Shown here in pieces: positions 52,522 to 61,547 of a DNA stretch of 64,000 bases. How positions within the stretch are numbered: the stretch's first letter is position 1; the number at the start of each line of letters is the position of its first letter. Below the pieces are notes generated by a model, which saw only the letters and a list, made by a program, of their open reading frames with translations, was not told the origin of the DNA and searched no databases. The stretch spans positions 186,001 to 250,000 of the forward strand of contig NZ_RWIS01000006.1 in NCBI RefSeq assembly GCF_003944705.1, in the 5' to 3' direction. The translations under genes were made by a program, and so were the position numbers. Source of the stretch: Hymenobacter metallilatus (GTDB lineage: Bacteria; Bacteroidota; Bacteroidia; Cytophagales; Hymenobacteraceae).

Positions 52522-53749
52522 ACAGAATCTCCTTGGGGTAGCAGATGTAATGCTTTTCCACGCGCTGGCTGATGGCGCGGATGTTGGGCAGATCGGAGGC
52601 TTCGGCCACGTTCACCACCCGCCCGCGCTTGGTGAGCACGTCGATAGGGTCCTGGCCGCCAATGTCGTAGGCGTTGTTGCTGATGCGGCCCGTGAGCATC
52701 AGCTGAGCCGCATCGGCGGGGGGGAGTTGGAAGTGCTCGGCAATCAGCTCCACAATGCCCAGCTGAAACTCCTCGTCGAAGGGTTCGGCCTGGAGCGTAA
52801 TTTTGAACAGGTGCCGGTCGAGCAGGCTTTGGGCCAGGTAGTTGAGTACTTTGTCGGGGTGGTCGGCCCAGAGTTTCACGGCCCCCCACACGTCGGTGTC
52901 GTCCAGGCGGGTAAAGCGGCGCAGAATCTGGTCGTCCTGCTCAAACTCCTGCTGCGTAACGTTGCGCGAGAGAAAGAAATGCAGGTTGGGCGAGGCGGGT
53001 ACCTGCACGCCCGCCCGCACCAGGTCGCGGGCCCGCTCCATTATCCGAATCACCATCTGCTCGGCCGAGGTAACGGTTTTGTGCAGGTACACCTGCCAGT
53101 ACATCAGGCGCCGGCTCACCAGAAAGTTCTCGATGCTGTACACCGCCTTTTCCTCCAGTACCAGCTTTTCCTCCACCACGGTCAGCATCTTGATAAGGCG
53201 GTCGGCACCGGGGCGGCCCTCCTGCACGCCGGTGTAAAATGAGTCCCGGTTGAGGTAGTCCAGCCGGTCCATATCCAGCTGGCTGCTCACGAGCTGGTGG
53301 AAAAATGGCCGGGAGTAGGTGCCTTCAAAAATCTGGATTGCCAGGTCCAGGGCGCCCTTAAACTGGGCGTTGAGCTTGCGCATGAGGTGCAGGCTGATGG
53401 CCTCGTGGTGCACGTCGTCGAAGAGGCTACGCTCCAGGGCGTGGGAGAGGGGCCCGTGGCCAATATCGTGCAGCAGAATAGCCGCCATGGCGGCCTCACC
53501 TTCCCGGGCCGATATTTTCACGCCTTTGTCCTTGAGCGTGCGCAAAGCCAGCGTCATCAGGTGCATGGCCCCCAGCGCGTGGTGGAAGCGCGTGTGCAGT
53601 GCCCCCGGATACACAAACATGGTAAGGCCCAGCTGCTGAATCCGGCGCAGACGCTGAAAATAGGTGTGCTCAATCAGGTCAAACAACAACTCCGTGGGGA
53701 TGGTCACAAACCCATACACCGGGTCGTTGAAGATTTTCTTTTTGTTCAT
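52520..53749 (-). CDS. HD-domain phosphohydrolase
   Basis: The 409-residue protein starts at 53749 (MNKKKIFNDPVYGFVTIP). It has TRFHHALGAMHLMTLAL and ILLHDIGHGPLSHALE, the H..HD..D metal-binding motif of HD hydrolases, and SSQLDMDRLDYLNRDSFYTGV. It is of the dGTPase-like/YdhJ group found next to lpxD in many Bacteroidota. Substrate unknown (a nucleotide or phosphoester). It is the first gene of the lipid A block and divergent from porX. Confidence 0.85.
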   Translation of the reverse strand: MNKKKIFNDPVYGFVTIPTELLFDLIEHTYFQRLRRIQQLGLTMFVYPGALHTRFHHALGAMHLMTLALRTLKDKGVKISAREGEAAMAAILLHDIGHGPLSHALERSLFDDVHHEAISLHLMRKLNAQFKGALDLAIQIFEGTYSRPFFHQLVSSQLDMDRLDYLNRDSFYTGVQEGRPGADRLIKMLTVVEEKLVLEEKAVYSIENFLVSRRLMYWQVYLHKTVTSAEQMVIRIMERARDLVRAGVQVPASPNLHFFLSRNVTQQEFEQDDQILRRFTRLDDTDVWGAVKLWADHPDKVLNYLAQSLLDRHLFKITLQAEPFDEEFQLGIVELIAEHFQLPPADAAQLMLTGRISNNAYDIGGQDPIDVLTKRGRVVNVAEASDLPNIRAISQRVEKHYICYPKEIL

Positions 53750-54101
53750 GAGAAGGAGAGAAACCGGGGCCTGGAAACCAGCCAACACCCAGCGAAAAGG
53801 AACGGGAAAGTAGGTTCTGTGTTGTTACTACACCAGTACGCCCCCATTGAGGGCCGAACGAACGCCCGGTGAAGTCGACATTTTTCGGCTACTTTACCGC
53901 CGAGTTGGGGCGAAGTATAGGCCGGTGCGAATTTTTTAAATCAAAAACCACGGATTGGGAGTAAAGCTACTTACGAAACTTCAGTTGCATTTTGCAGCCA
54001 CTACTTGCAGCTACCGCGCAAGATGTGGTATCTGTATTTCGTAAAGTGCGTTTAATGACGCGCCGGGCAGTGCCGGGCGCTACACCCCAAGTCCCCACCA
54101 C
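53750..54101. other. Divergent promoter region, no gene seen
   Basis: The 352-bp spacer between the HD gene and porX holds no supported frame and no tRNA-like fold. No exact TAnnTTTG box was found; the nearest for porX is GTATTTCG about 70 bp before its ATG. An AT-rich stretch (AATTTTTTAAATCAAAAACC) sits near 53930. Confidence 0.35.
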
Positions 54102-55667
54102 ATGCAATATTCGATTCTCTGGGCCGATGACGAAATCGACCTCCTGAAGCCTCACATCCTCTTTCTCAAAGACAAAGGCTATGATGTAACCGGCGTAAAC
54201 TCCGGGGCCGATGCCATTGAGGAAATTCAGGAGAAGACCTACGACATTGTGTTTCTGGATGAAAACATGCCCGGCCTGACGGGGCTGGAAACCCTCACTG
54301 AAATCAAGGCTGTGCGGCCTACTGTGCCAGTAGTCATGATTACCAAGAGCGAGGAGGAGCACATCATGGAATCGGCCATCGGTGCCAAAATTGCCGATTA
54401 CCTGATTAAGCCCGTCAACCCCAGCCAGATTCTGCTGTCGGTGAAAAAGGTGCTCGACAACAAGCGCCTGGTGAGTGAGGCTACCAACAGCGGCTACCAG
54501 CGCGACTTCCGCCAGCTGGGTATGCAGCTCTCCGACCGTCTCAGCCCTTCGGAGTGGGCCGATGTGTACAAAAAGCTGGTGTACTGGGAGCTGGAAATCA
54601 ACGAGACAGAGGGCAAAAGCATGGCCGACGTCTTCAACATGCAGAAGGATGAGGCCAACACGTACTTCGGCCGCTTCATCACGGAGAATTACGAGGACTG
54701 GGTAAACGGCGACGATGAGGAAGCCCCGCTCATGTCGCACCAGCTGTTTAAGGAGCGGGTGTTCCCGATGCTGAAGGATACCGGCGACACGCCCGTGTAC
54801 TTTGTGCTCATCGACAACCTGCGCTACGACCAGTGGAAGGTGCTGGAGCCCATTATTGCCGAGCTGTTCACCGTTGATTCGGAGGAAACCTACTACAGCA
54901 TTCTGCCTACCACCACAGCTTACGCCCGCAACGCCATCTTCTCGGGCATGATGCCGGGCGAAATTCAGAAGAAGTATCCTAACCTGTGGGTGTGGGACGA
55001 CGACGATGAGGGCAAGAACATGCACGAGGCCGAGTTCATGGAAATCATGTTCCAGAAGAACAACCAGAAGGCCAAGTACAGCTACAACAAGGTAACCAAC
55101 CTGCAGGCCGGCAAGGATTTGCTGGGCAAAATGGCCAACCTGCACAACAACTACAAGCTCAACGTCATCGTCTACAACTTCGTGGACATGCTCAGCCACG
55201 CCCGCACCGACATGGCCATGATCCGGGAGCTGGCCGCCGACGAATCGGCCTACCGCAGCATTACCCGCTCCTGGTTTCTGCACTCCCCGCTGTATGAAAT
55301 GATGCAGCAGATTGCCGAGCGCAAGGGTAAACTCATCATCACCACCGACCACGGCACCATCCGCGTAAAACGGCCTTATAAGATTGTGGGCGACCGGAAC
55401 ACGAACACCAACCTGCGCTACAAGCACGGCAAAAACCTCGGTTTCGACGACTCCCGCGACGTATATACCGTACGCAAGCCGGAGCGCATCTTCCTGCCCC
55501 GCGAAAACGTGAGCACCGCCTACGTCTTCACCGTGGGCGACTACTTCTTCGCCTACCCCAACAACTACAATTACTACGTGAACTACTATAAGGACACGTT
55601 CCAGCACGGCGGCATTTCCCTGGAGGAGTGCATCATCCCGTACGTGGTGCTCAGCCCGAAAGGGTAG
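54102..55667 (+). CDS. porX: PorX: response regulator with PglZ-type alkaline-phosphatase domain
   Basis: The 521-residue protein has an N-terminal receiver domain (1-120) with acidic pocket WADDE, phospho-acceptor Asp53 in VFLDENMPGL and Lys in LIKPVNP. A PglZ domain of the alkaline-phosphatase superfamily fills residues about 200-521 (FVLIDNLRYDQWK, ILPTTTAYARN, IITTDHGTIRVKRPYKI). This layout is that of PorX, which with PorY and SigP controls the type IX secretion system in Bacteroidota and has phosphodiesterase activity. No PorY or T9SS genes lie in the window. A terminator follows at 55693-55723. Confidence 0.9.
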   Translation: MQYSILWADDEIDLLKPHILFLKDKGYDVTGVNSGADAIEEIQEKTYDIVFLDENMPGLTGLETLTEIKAVRPTVPVVMITKSEEEHIMESAIGAKIADYLIKPVNPSQILLSVKKVLDNKRLVSEATNSGYQRDFRQLGMQLSDRLSPSEWADVYKKLVYWELEINETEGKSMADVFNMQKDEANTYFGRFITENYEDWVNGDDEEAPLMSHQLFKERVFPMLKDTGDTPVYFVLIDNLRYDQWKVLEPIIAELFTVDSEETYYSILPTTTAYARNAIFSGMMPGEIQKKYPNLWVWDDDDEGKNMHEAEFMEIMFQKNNQKAKYSYNKVTNLQAGKDLLGKMANLHNNYKLNVIVYNFVDMLSHARTDMAMIRELAADESAYRSITRSWFLHSPLYEMMQQIAERKGKLIITTDHGTIRVKRPYKIVGDRNTNTNLRYKHGKNLGFDDSRDVYTVRKPERIFLPRENVSTAYVFTVGDYFFAYPNNYNYYVNYYKDTFQHGGISLEECIIPYVVLSPKG

Positions 55668-55692
55668 AAATTTAGATTCCTCGCTTAGTTTA

Positions 55693-55723
55693 CAACGGCA
55701 GCTTTTCGAAAGGAAGCTGCCGT
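55693..55723 (+). terminator. Terminator after porX
   Basis: AACGGCAGCTT (55693-55703) pairs with AAGCTGCCGTT (55713-55723), 26 bp past the porX stop. The T-tract is short. Confidence 0.6.
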
Positions 55724-55746
55724 TTGCTTTCGGCAAAAAACTGGAA

Positions 55747-56289
55747 ATGAAAAAGACTTTCGTACTGTATCTGCTAATATTCGCATTGGCGGCAAGTTGC
55801 CAAAACAAGGACGTGGATAGTCAAACGCATCAGCGCGCAGAAGTTGAAAAGCCAATGCCCAAGCTGCCGCCAGCATTGTTAAAGCCCAAAGGAAAGGCTA
55901 GAGAATACGTTGTTTTGCCTTTTAGCGAAAAGCATACACATTCACTGATAGGCGCAACGCCATCAACATTGACGGAGAAAGAAATAAGCCAAGTGTATGC
56001 GTTGGTACAGAAGGCTATTGCAGAATACAATGCTAGTGATACCTTTAAAGGCGAATTCAGAGGAGCAAATGATCCGATTGATATTGTAAACTATAGACTT
56101 CAGTTGATACCGGGCATATCAGCTGTTGGGGAGAAAATAGTCTGGGTACAAGGCTTCTGCTCTGATATGCACACAGATTGGAAAACGACGCGGTTGCAAG
56201 TACACGATGGAGGCAATTGCTATTTTCGAGTTGATATTAATTTGTCTCGAAAGAAGAGAATAAGGTTTACTGTTAATGGTGAAGCTTAG
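55747..56289 (+). CDS. Hypothetical lipoprotein, AT-richer than its surroundings
   Basis: The 180-residue product has lipobox LAAS-Cys (MKKTFVLYLLIFALAASC). The mature part has no recognised family; it includes FSEKHTHSLIGATPSTLTEKEISQVYALVQKAI and a beta-rich second half ending LSRKKRIRFTVNGEA. Base composition is visibly lower in GC, with many A/T-ending codons unlike the neighbours, so recent transfer is likely. A perfect 40-bp palindrome follows the stop codon. Confidence 0.7.
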   Translation: MKKTFVLYLLIFALAASCQNKDVDSQTHQRAEVEKPMPKLPPALLKPKGKAREYVVLPFSEKHTHSLIGATPSTLTEKEISQVYALVQKAIAEYNASDTFKGEFRGANDPIDIVNYRLQLIPGISAVGEKIVWVQGFCSDMHTDWKTTRLQVHDGGNCYFRVDINLSRKKRIRFTVNGEA

Positions 56290-56300
56290 CAAACTGCTAC

Positions 56301-56340
56301 AAACCAAACAGGCCGGTCAATTGACCGGCCTGTTTGGTTT
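56301..56340. terminator. Perfect 40-bp palindrome, bidirectional terminator
   Basis: AAACCAAACAGGCCGGTCAA (56301-56320) is followed directly by its exact inverse (56321-56340). It lies between the convergent lipoprotein and LacI-family genes and can stop transcription from both sides. Confidence 0.85.
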
Positions 56341-56355
56341 GTAAATAATACATCC

Positions 56356-57390
56356 CTATTTCTTCCCGCTTACTCGTTCCGAGGACTCTCGCACCAATAA
56401 ATCGGGCTGGAGCACGACGCGGCGGGGGGAGAAGGTGCTACTGTGCTCCTCGCGCATCTCCAGAAACAGCCGCACCGCCGACTGGCCCATCTGCTCGCAG
56501 CGCTGGTCGACGGAGGTGAGCATGGGCTCGGTAAGGGAGGTGAAGGTTTCGTTGCTGAAGCCGGCCAGGGCAATATCCTGGGGCACGCGCAGCTTACGGC
56601 GTTTCAGCTCCTGCAGCGCCCCAACCACCGAAAAGTCGGAGGCCGAAAAAACGGCGTCGGGTGGGTTGGTCAGAGCCAGCATCTGCTGCATACCCTCGAT
56701 ACCATCTTCCAGCGTCATGTCGCAGGTGAAGATTAACTCCTCCACTATGGGCAGGCCGGCTTCCAGCAGAGCATCAATGTAGCCCTGGCGGCGGTGCTTG
56801 TAGATGTTCAGGTGCTGGGGGCCGCTGAAGTGGGCAATGCGGCGGCAACCTTGTTTAATGAGGTGTTTAGTAGACTGGTAGCCGCCCTCCCGGTCATCGA
56901 GCACTACGGCACTTACATCCAGCCCATCCAGCACCCGATCAAAGAACACCAGCGGAATTTCCTGCTTCCGTACCTTTTCAAAGTGCTTAAAGTCGCGGGT
57001 AGTGCGCGACATTGACACCAGAATGCCTTCCACCTGGGCACTAAGCAGGGTTTCGATGTTCTTGCGCTCATGGGCTACGTCCTCATTCGACTGGCAGATC
57101 ATGATGTTGTAGCCCGCCTTGGAAGCAATGGTTTCAATGCCCTTGACTACCAGCGTAAAGAAGTGCCCGTCGATGTGGGGTACCAGTACACCCAGCAGAT
57201 TACTGCGGCCCTTACGCAAGCCAGCGGCCAGATGATTGGGTTGGTAATGCAACTCTTTGGCCAGTTTCCAGACCCGCTTTTTAGTCGCGTCGCTGATGCC
57301 CGGATGGTCGCTCAGCGCCCGGGAAACCGTGGAAACCGATACACCCAATTGTTGGGCCAGGTCGGTGATGGATGCTTTCGTACGGGCCAC
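56356..57390 (-). CDS. LacI family transcriptional regulator
   Basis: The 344-residue protein starts at a GTG (57390), giving MARTKASITDLAQQLGVSVSTVSRALSDHPG, the standard N-terminus of LacI helix-turn-helix proteins. The sequence further upstream is not conserved. The hinge (LAAGLRKGRSNLLGVLVPHI) and periplasmic-binding-protein-like ligand domain follow. It probably senses a sugar and controls the adjacent glycoside hydrolases. A palindrome GCAAACGTTTGC at 58821-58832 and a variant 5' of its own gene (57463-57474) are candidate operators. Confidence 0.9.
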   Translation of the reverse strand: MARTKASITDLAQQLGVSVSTVSRALSDHPGISDATKKRVWKLAKELHYQPNHLAAGLRKGRSNLLGVLVPHIDGHFFTLVVKGIETIASKAGYNIMICQSNEDVAHERKNIETLLSAQVEGILVSMSRTTRDFKHFEKVRKQEIPLVFFDRVLDGLDVSAVVLDDREGGYQSTKHLIKQGCRRIAHFSGPQHLNIYKHRRQGYIDALLEAGLPIVEELIFTCDMTLEDGIEGMQQMLALTNPPDAVFSASDFSVVGALQELKRRKLRVPQDIALAGFSNETFTSLTEPMLTSVDQRCEQMGQSAVRLFLEMREEHSSTFSPRRVVLQPDLLVRESSERVSGKK

Positions 57391-57462
57391 GTTGAGGCAG
57401 CTTAAGGAGGATGAGGCAGAACTGCCGCGCAAGGTTTATGCAACTGTTCAGTCACTGTTTAT

Positions 57463-57474
57463 GCAAACGTACGC
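57463..57474. promoter_or_regulatory. Half-matching LacI-type operator upstream of the regulator
   Basis: GCAAACGTACGC shares the left half of GCAAACGTTTGC and differs in two bases of the right half. It is 73 bp before the regulator start, consistent with autoregulation. Confidence 0.35.
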
Positions 57475-57522
57475 AAAGCAACCCGAACCCTGGCTGGTAC
57501 GAAAGCCGTTAGTGCCAAAGGC

Positions 57523-58596
57523 TCAGGGCCGGGGCTGGGGCGTGTAGGTTGGCCCCAGGCAGCGGGGCCCCTGGCTTGTCCAGGCCAGCCGATCAATGCA
57601 CAGCTGGCGCTCCGTCATATCGGGGTTCCAGGCATGATACACCAGATATTCCTGCTTGCCGTCGGGGCTCATGATGTGGGAGTGATGCCCCGGCCCGCGT
57701 ACGTGCCCCTCCACCGCCGCCAGCACCCGCGGGCCTTTGCCTCCCCCTGCCTCGGAGTAGGGGCCCATGATGTGGTCGGCCACGCAATAATCAACGCCGT
57801 AGCGGGAAGTAAGAAAGTTGGCACCACTGTAAAAGCAGTAATACTTGCCCCCGTGCTTGCGCACAAAGGGTCCTTCCAGAGTGTGCCACTCCGGGAACGT
57901 CTGGCCGCCATAAAGCGGCATTGTGCGGTTTTTTTCGAATACCGTCCAGTCGTGGCGGGCCCGCATAACGGTGCGGCTCTGCCCGGCCAGGCGTGTCATA
58001 TCCAGCAGCCGGTCCACCACCAGGCCAGTGCCCGGCCGGTAGCCGTTGTCGGAGTCTATAAAGTCGCGGGCGTACAGGAGATACCACTGCCCATCGGTAT
58101 CCTGGAAGGGATGGGCATCAATGGTGAATTTACTGGCCGGTACATCGAGCAGGGCCGTTTGGGTGTACGGTCCCTGGGGCGTTTTGCTGGTGGCCACGTG
58201 CAGGCGGTGCCCCACCGATGCTCCAATTGCCCCCCCGCCCATGGAATAGTACATGTAAAAAATGCCCTTGTGATACACTACTTCAGGGGCCCAGAAGTCA
58301 GCCCCTTCGGCCCCGGCGGGCGGAGTGAGGGCCCCACCCGCAACTTTCCAGTCGACCAGATTATCGGAGGTGAGTAGGGTAAAAATGCGGCCATCAGGGG
58401 TGCGGCCCTGGCCGGTGGTGCCAAATGCATAGTAACGGCCCTGGTGCTTGAGCACAAAAGGGTCGGGAAACTGGCCGGCGTATACGGGGTTGGTGTAGGT
58501 GAGGGCCGCAGGGCGGGCCGTGGCTTGGTGCAGTAAGGCCAGGGAGGCCAGGCCTGCAGTGGCTTGTTGCAGAAAGGTGCGGCGTGAGTAGGGCAT
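57523..58596 (-). CDS. GH43 family glycoside hydrolase with Tat-like signal
   Basis: The 357-residue protein starts MPYSRRTFLQQA, a twin-arginine-type motif, followed by a hydrophobic stretch and ATA cleavage. The five-bladed propeller of GH43 is shown by FPDPFVL (base Asp45), WAPEVVYHKGIFYMYYS, FTIDAHPF (pKa modulator Asp) and HTLEGPFV (acid Glu). GH43 members split arabinans, arabinoxylans or xylans by inversion; which one cannot be told. It is upstream-adjacent to the LacI regulator on the same strand and divergent from the GH43-GH5-GH43 set. Confidence 0.85.
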   Translation of the reverse strand: MPYSRRTFLQQATAGLASLALLHQATARPAALTYTNPVYAGQFPDPFVLKHQGRYYAFGTTGQGRTPDGRIFTLLTSDNLVDWKVAGGALTPPAGAEGADFWAPEVVYHKGIFYMYYSMGGGAIGASVGHRLHVATSKTPQGPYTQTALLDVPASKFTIDAHPFQDTDGQWYLLYARDFIDSDNGYRPGTGLVVDRLLDMTRLAGQSRTVMRARHDWTVFEKNRTMPLYGGQTFPEWHTLEGPFVRKHGGKYYCFYSGANFLTSRYGVDYCVADHIMGPYSEAGGGKGPRVLAAVEGHVRGPGHHSHIMSPDGKQEYLVYHAWNPDMTERQLCIDRLAWTSQGPRCLGPTYTPQPRP

Positions 58597-59090
58597 AGGA
58601 AAGTAAGTAAAAGCGGAAGATGATGGAAAGCTGACGGTGCAAGGCAGGAGGCGCTACGCTTGCGGAAGGCTGGCTTATAAGTTATTCCCGCCCCTGTCAG
58701 GTACTCCGGCCGTTGAACTAGCAGCTGGAAGTAGACGAGAAATAGTCGGGAATATGAAAGGTGAGTGAGTACTTATACTGGGGACGGGGAGGAAGCTTGC
58801 AGCAAGATGCAGATAAATGTGCAAACGTTTGCGTTATTGCATTCGGGAGATTAGCTTGCACCGTTCCAAGGAGGCTGGAGCTTCCTGTTGGCTAACTCAG
58901 TGCTGGCTCCCTGCGTTGCCCTACCTATTCACCACCGCGGAACAGCTGAATACTAGCCCCCCTTGGTAGGCCCGCAACTACCGCTTCGGCTGCTGACGGC
59001 GGCACCCAGTCTGGCCCGTCCCGGTGCATTTCCCCGGCTCCTGCTTCCATAAGGATGCTTGCTCATTGTCTTCCTTGCTTTTCTACTGCT
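58597..59090. other. Divergent control region of the GH43/GH5 locus
   Basis: The 494-bp gap between divergent glycosidase genes has no supported frame. It contains the operator-like palindrome at 58821-58832. No exact -7 consensus was found on either strand. Confidence 0.4.
58821..58832. promoter_or_regulatory. LacI-family operator palindrome
   Basis: GCAAACGTTTGC is a perfect 12-bp palindrome with central CG, the classic LacI/GalR-type operator shape. It sits between the divergent GH43 genes, 1.4 kb from the LacI-family gene, so it could repress both directions. Confidence 0.6.
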
Positions 59091-60122
59091 ATGTTTCCTA
59101 CTTCCCGCCTGCGTGCTGCGTTGCTTGGAGCCGGGCTGGTGGCGTGCGTGGCCGCGGCCGCGCAGGCTCAGCAGCCTCCTGCCACCTTCCGCAACCCCTT
59201 GCGCCCGGAGGGCCCCGACCCTTGGGTAATCTGGCACGGCGGCTTTTACTACTATACTCACACCACCGGCCATAATATCACGCTCTGGAAAGCCCATGCC
59301 TTAAGCGCCGTGGCCCAGGCTCCGGCCGCAGTGGTCTGGACGCCGCCTGCCACCGGCCCCAACTCCGCCGAAATCTGGGCCCCGGAGCTACACCGCCTCG
59401 ATGGTAAATGGTACCTGTATTATACCGCCACCGATAAAGCTAATGCCGGGGATGCCACCCGCTACGTGTTTGTGCTGGAAAACGCCGCGGCCGACCCCAC
59501 CACCGGTACCTGGACCGACCGGGGCAAGGTGAATACTGCCCGCCCCGGCCTCGATGGCTCGGTGTTTGAGCAGGACGGCCAGCGGTACTTTGTGTACTCA
59601 GCCTACGTTGGGAACCAAAGCGTATTGGCTATTGCCCCCATGACGAGCCCGTGGGCGCTAGCCTCCGACAAAGAAGTAATTATTGCCCGCCCCACTTTTG
59701 ACTGGGAAAAAGGGGGCGGCCGCCAGATTTTGGAAGGCCCCGAGTTCCTGCAGGGGCAGCAGGGCCAGTTGCTAGTGGTGTACTCCGCCAGTACCTGCTG
59801 GGACGATAAGTACTGCCTTGGGATGCTTACGGCCAGGAAAGGCAGCAACCCGCTTGTGCCGGCATCCTGGGTGAAAACTCCTAACCCGGTTTTCGGGCCT
59901 TCCGCTGAAAATAAGGTGTGGGGAACGGGCCATAACTGCTTTACCAAGTCGCCGGATGGGCGCGAGGACTGGATTGTGTATCATGCGAAAACCGCCGCCG
60001 ACGGCAAGTGTGCCGGCCGCAGCTCCCGTATGCAGCGTTTCACCTGGAACCCCGACGGTACCCCCTATTTCGGTGTACCCGTGTCCATTCTGCAGCCCCA
60101 ACCCAGGCCCTCGGGGGAGTAG
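59091..60122 (+). CDS. GH43 family glycoside hydrolase
   Basis: The 343-residue protein starts at 59091 (MFPTSRLRAALLGAGLVACVAAAAQA), a Sec signal; an earlier ATG 12 codons up is less signal-like. Propeller motifs are GPDPWVIWHGGFYYYTHTT (base Asp), SAEIWAPELHRLDGKWYLYYTA, RPGLDGSVFE (modulator Asp) and LEGPEFL (acid Glu). It resembles the GH43_26-like exo-arabinofuranosidases, though this is by memory of motif shape. The gene at 61548 is a close paralogue. First gene of a three-gene plus-strand set. Confidence 0.88.
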   Translation: MFPTSRLRAALLGAGLVACVAAAAQAQQPPATFRNPLRPEGPDPWVIWHGGFYYYTHTTGHNITLWKAHALSAVAQAPAAVVWTPPATGPNSAEIWAPELHRLDGKWYLYYTATDKANAGDATRYVFVLENAAADPTTGTWTDRGKVNTARPGLDGSVFEQDGQRYFVYSAYVGNQSVLAIAPMTSPWALASDKEVIIARPTFDWEKGGGRQILEGPEFLQGQQGQLLVVYSASTCWDDKYCLGMLTARKGSNPLVPASWVKTPNPVFGPSAENKVWGTGHNCFTKSPDGREDWIVYHAKTAADGKCAGRSSRMQRFTWNPDGTPYFGVPVSILQPQPRPSGE

Positions 60123-60257
60123 CCCCAAACCGGTTGCTGACGTGCTGCGCGTTTCAGCGGGCGGGCTACCTGCTTCATCATTTGAGGTACTGGGTGCCGA
60201 GAGTAGCTTCATACCGTGCTCTGCAACTTTTCTTTCCTTTCTTCCTTGCTTTCTTCC

Positions 60258-61358
60258 ATGAAAAAACTGCTGTTCCTGCTGTTGCTGCTGACTTCCACCA
60301 CCAGCACGTTCGCCCAAAAAACCAAGATCAAAACCAAAGGCGTGGCGGCTACGGCCGCCGCTCTGCAGGGCCAGCGCTGGTCGGTGGAGAAGGCCCAGGC
60401 CTGGTACCGGCAGCACCCCTGGATGTCGGGCGCCAACTTTACTCCCAGCACCGCCATTAACCAGCTGGAAATGTGGCAGGCCGATACCTTCGACCCCGCT
60501 ACCATTGATAAGGAGCTGGGCTGGGCCGAACGTATTGGCTTTAATACTATGCGGGTGTTTTTGCACAGCCTGGCCTGGCAACAGGACCCCCAAGGCTTTA
60601 AGAAGCGCGTGAACGACTACCTCGCCATTGCCGATAAACACCATATCCAAACGATGCTGGTGTTTTTTGATGACTGCTGGGATGAACACCCGCAACCAGG
60701 CAAGCAGCCGGCCCCCAAGCCTGGCATTCATAACTCGGGCTGGGTGCAGGACCCCGGCGACCCCACCTCCCGCGACTCAGTTGCTTTCCTCAGGCTGAAG
60801 CCGTACGTGCAGGATGTACTGCGCAGCTTTGCCAACGACAAGCGCATTCTGCTCTGGGACTTGTACAACGAGCCGGGTAATAAAGGGGAAGGCAATGCGT
60901 CGTTGCCCTTGCTGCGCAACGTATTTGCCTGGGCGCGGGAAGTCAATCCCAGCCAGCCCCTCAGCGCCGGTATCTGGAACCTGGGTTTCCTGAAGCTGAA
61001 TACCTTTCAGGCCCTGAACTCTGATATTCTGACCTACCACAACTACGATGACCCCGGCGTCCATCAGCTCGTGATTGAGCTGCTGAAAACCCACGGCCGC
61101 CCCATGATTTGCACCGAGTACATGGCTCGCCCCCGCAACTCACGCTTTGTAAATACCCTGCCTTTGCTGAAAAAGAACAATATCGGGGCCATCAACTGGG
61201 GCTTGGTCGATGGTAAAACCAATACCAAATACCAGTGGGACGTACCCATTGCCGACGGCGGCGAACCAATAGAGTGGTTTCACGAAGTGTTCCGCAGGGA
61301 TGGTACGCCCTATCATCAGGATGAGGTGGATCTGATCCGGACCCTGAATGGGAAGTAG
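60258..61358 (+). CDS. GH5-like cellulase-family glycoside hydrolase
   Basis: The 366-residue protein starts at 60258 with signal peptide MKKLLFLLLLLTSTTSTFAQ. The TIM-barrel clan-A motifs are WAERIGFNTMRVFLH, LLWDLYNEPGN (acid/base Glu205) and MICTEYMAR (nucleophile Glu287). It is a retaining beta-glycosidase of the GH5 type or a near relative. Between two GH43 genes it probably takes part in breakdown of the same plant polysaccharide (arabinan- or xylan-containing). Spacing to neighbours is 135 and 189 bp. Confidence 0.8.
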   Translation: MKKLLFLLLLLTSTTSTFAQKTKIKTKGVAATAAALQGQRWSVEKAQAWYRQHPWMSGANFTPSTAINQLEMWQADTFDPATIDKELGWAERIGFNTMRVFLHSLAWQQDPQGFKKRVNDYLAIADKHHIQTMLVFFDDCWDEHPQPGKQPAPKPGIHNSGWVQDPGDPTSRDSVAFLRLKPYVQDVLRSFANDKRILLWDLYNEPGNKGEGNASLPLLRNVFAWAREVNPSQPLSAGIWNLGFLKLNTFQALNSDILTYHNYDDPGVHQLVIELLKTHGRPMICTEYMARPRNSRFVNTLPLLKKNNIGAINWGLVDGKTNTKYQWDVPIADGGEPIEWFHEVFRRDGTPYHQDEVDLIRTLNGK

Positions 61359-61547
61359 CCGCAACGCCGTCCCGTAATTCTACGTCGATTCGGGCCGCCC
61401 GCCTGCGCTTCGGAAAGTAGGAGAAGTGCTGGATGTTGCCAGTCGAAAATCTGCGGCCTGCCTAAGCTGCTGCTGACTCAGGGCCACCCAGTGGCTCCGC
61501 CTTTTCCGGAACGAACGGATACTTACACGCCTAATTTCGTATCGGTC

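Noticed and set aside
53967..55808. 613-codon open frame on the minus strand opposite porX
   Set aside because: It mirrors the porX coding frame, lacks any family motif and is rich in His/Val from complement codons. porX has clear receiver and PglZ motifs.
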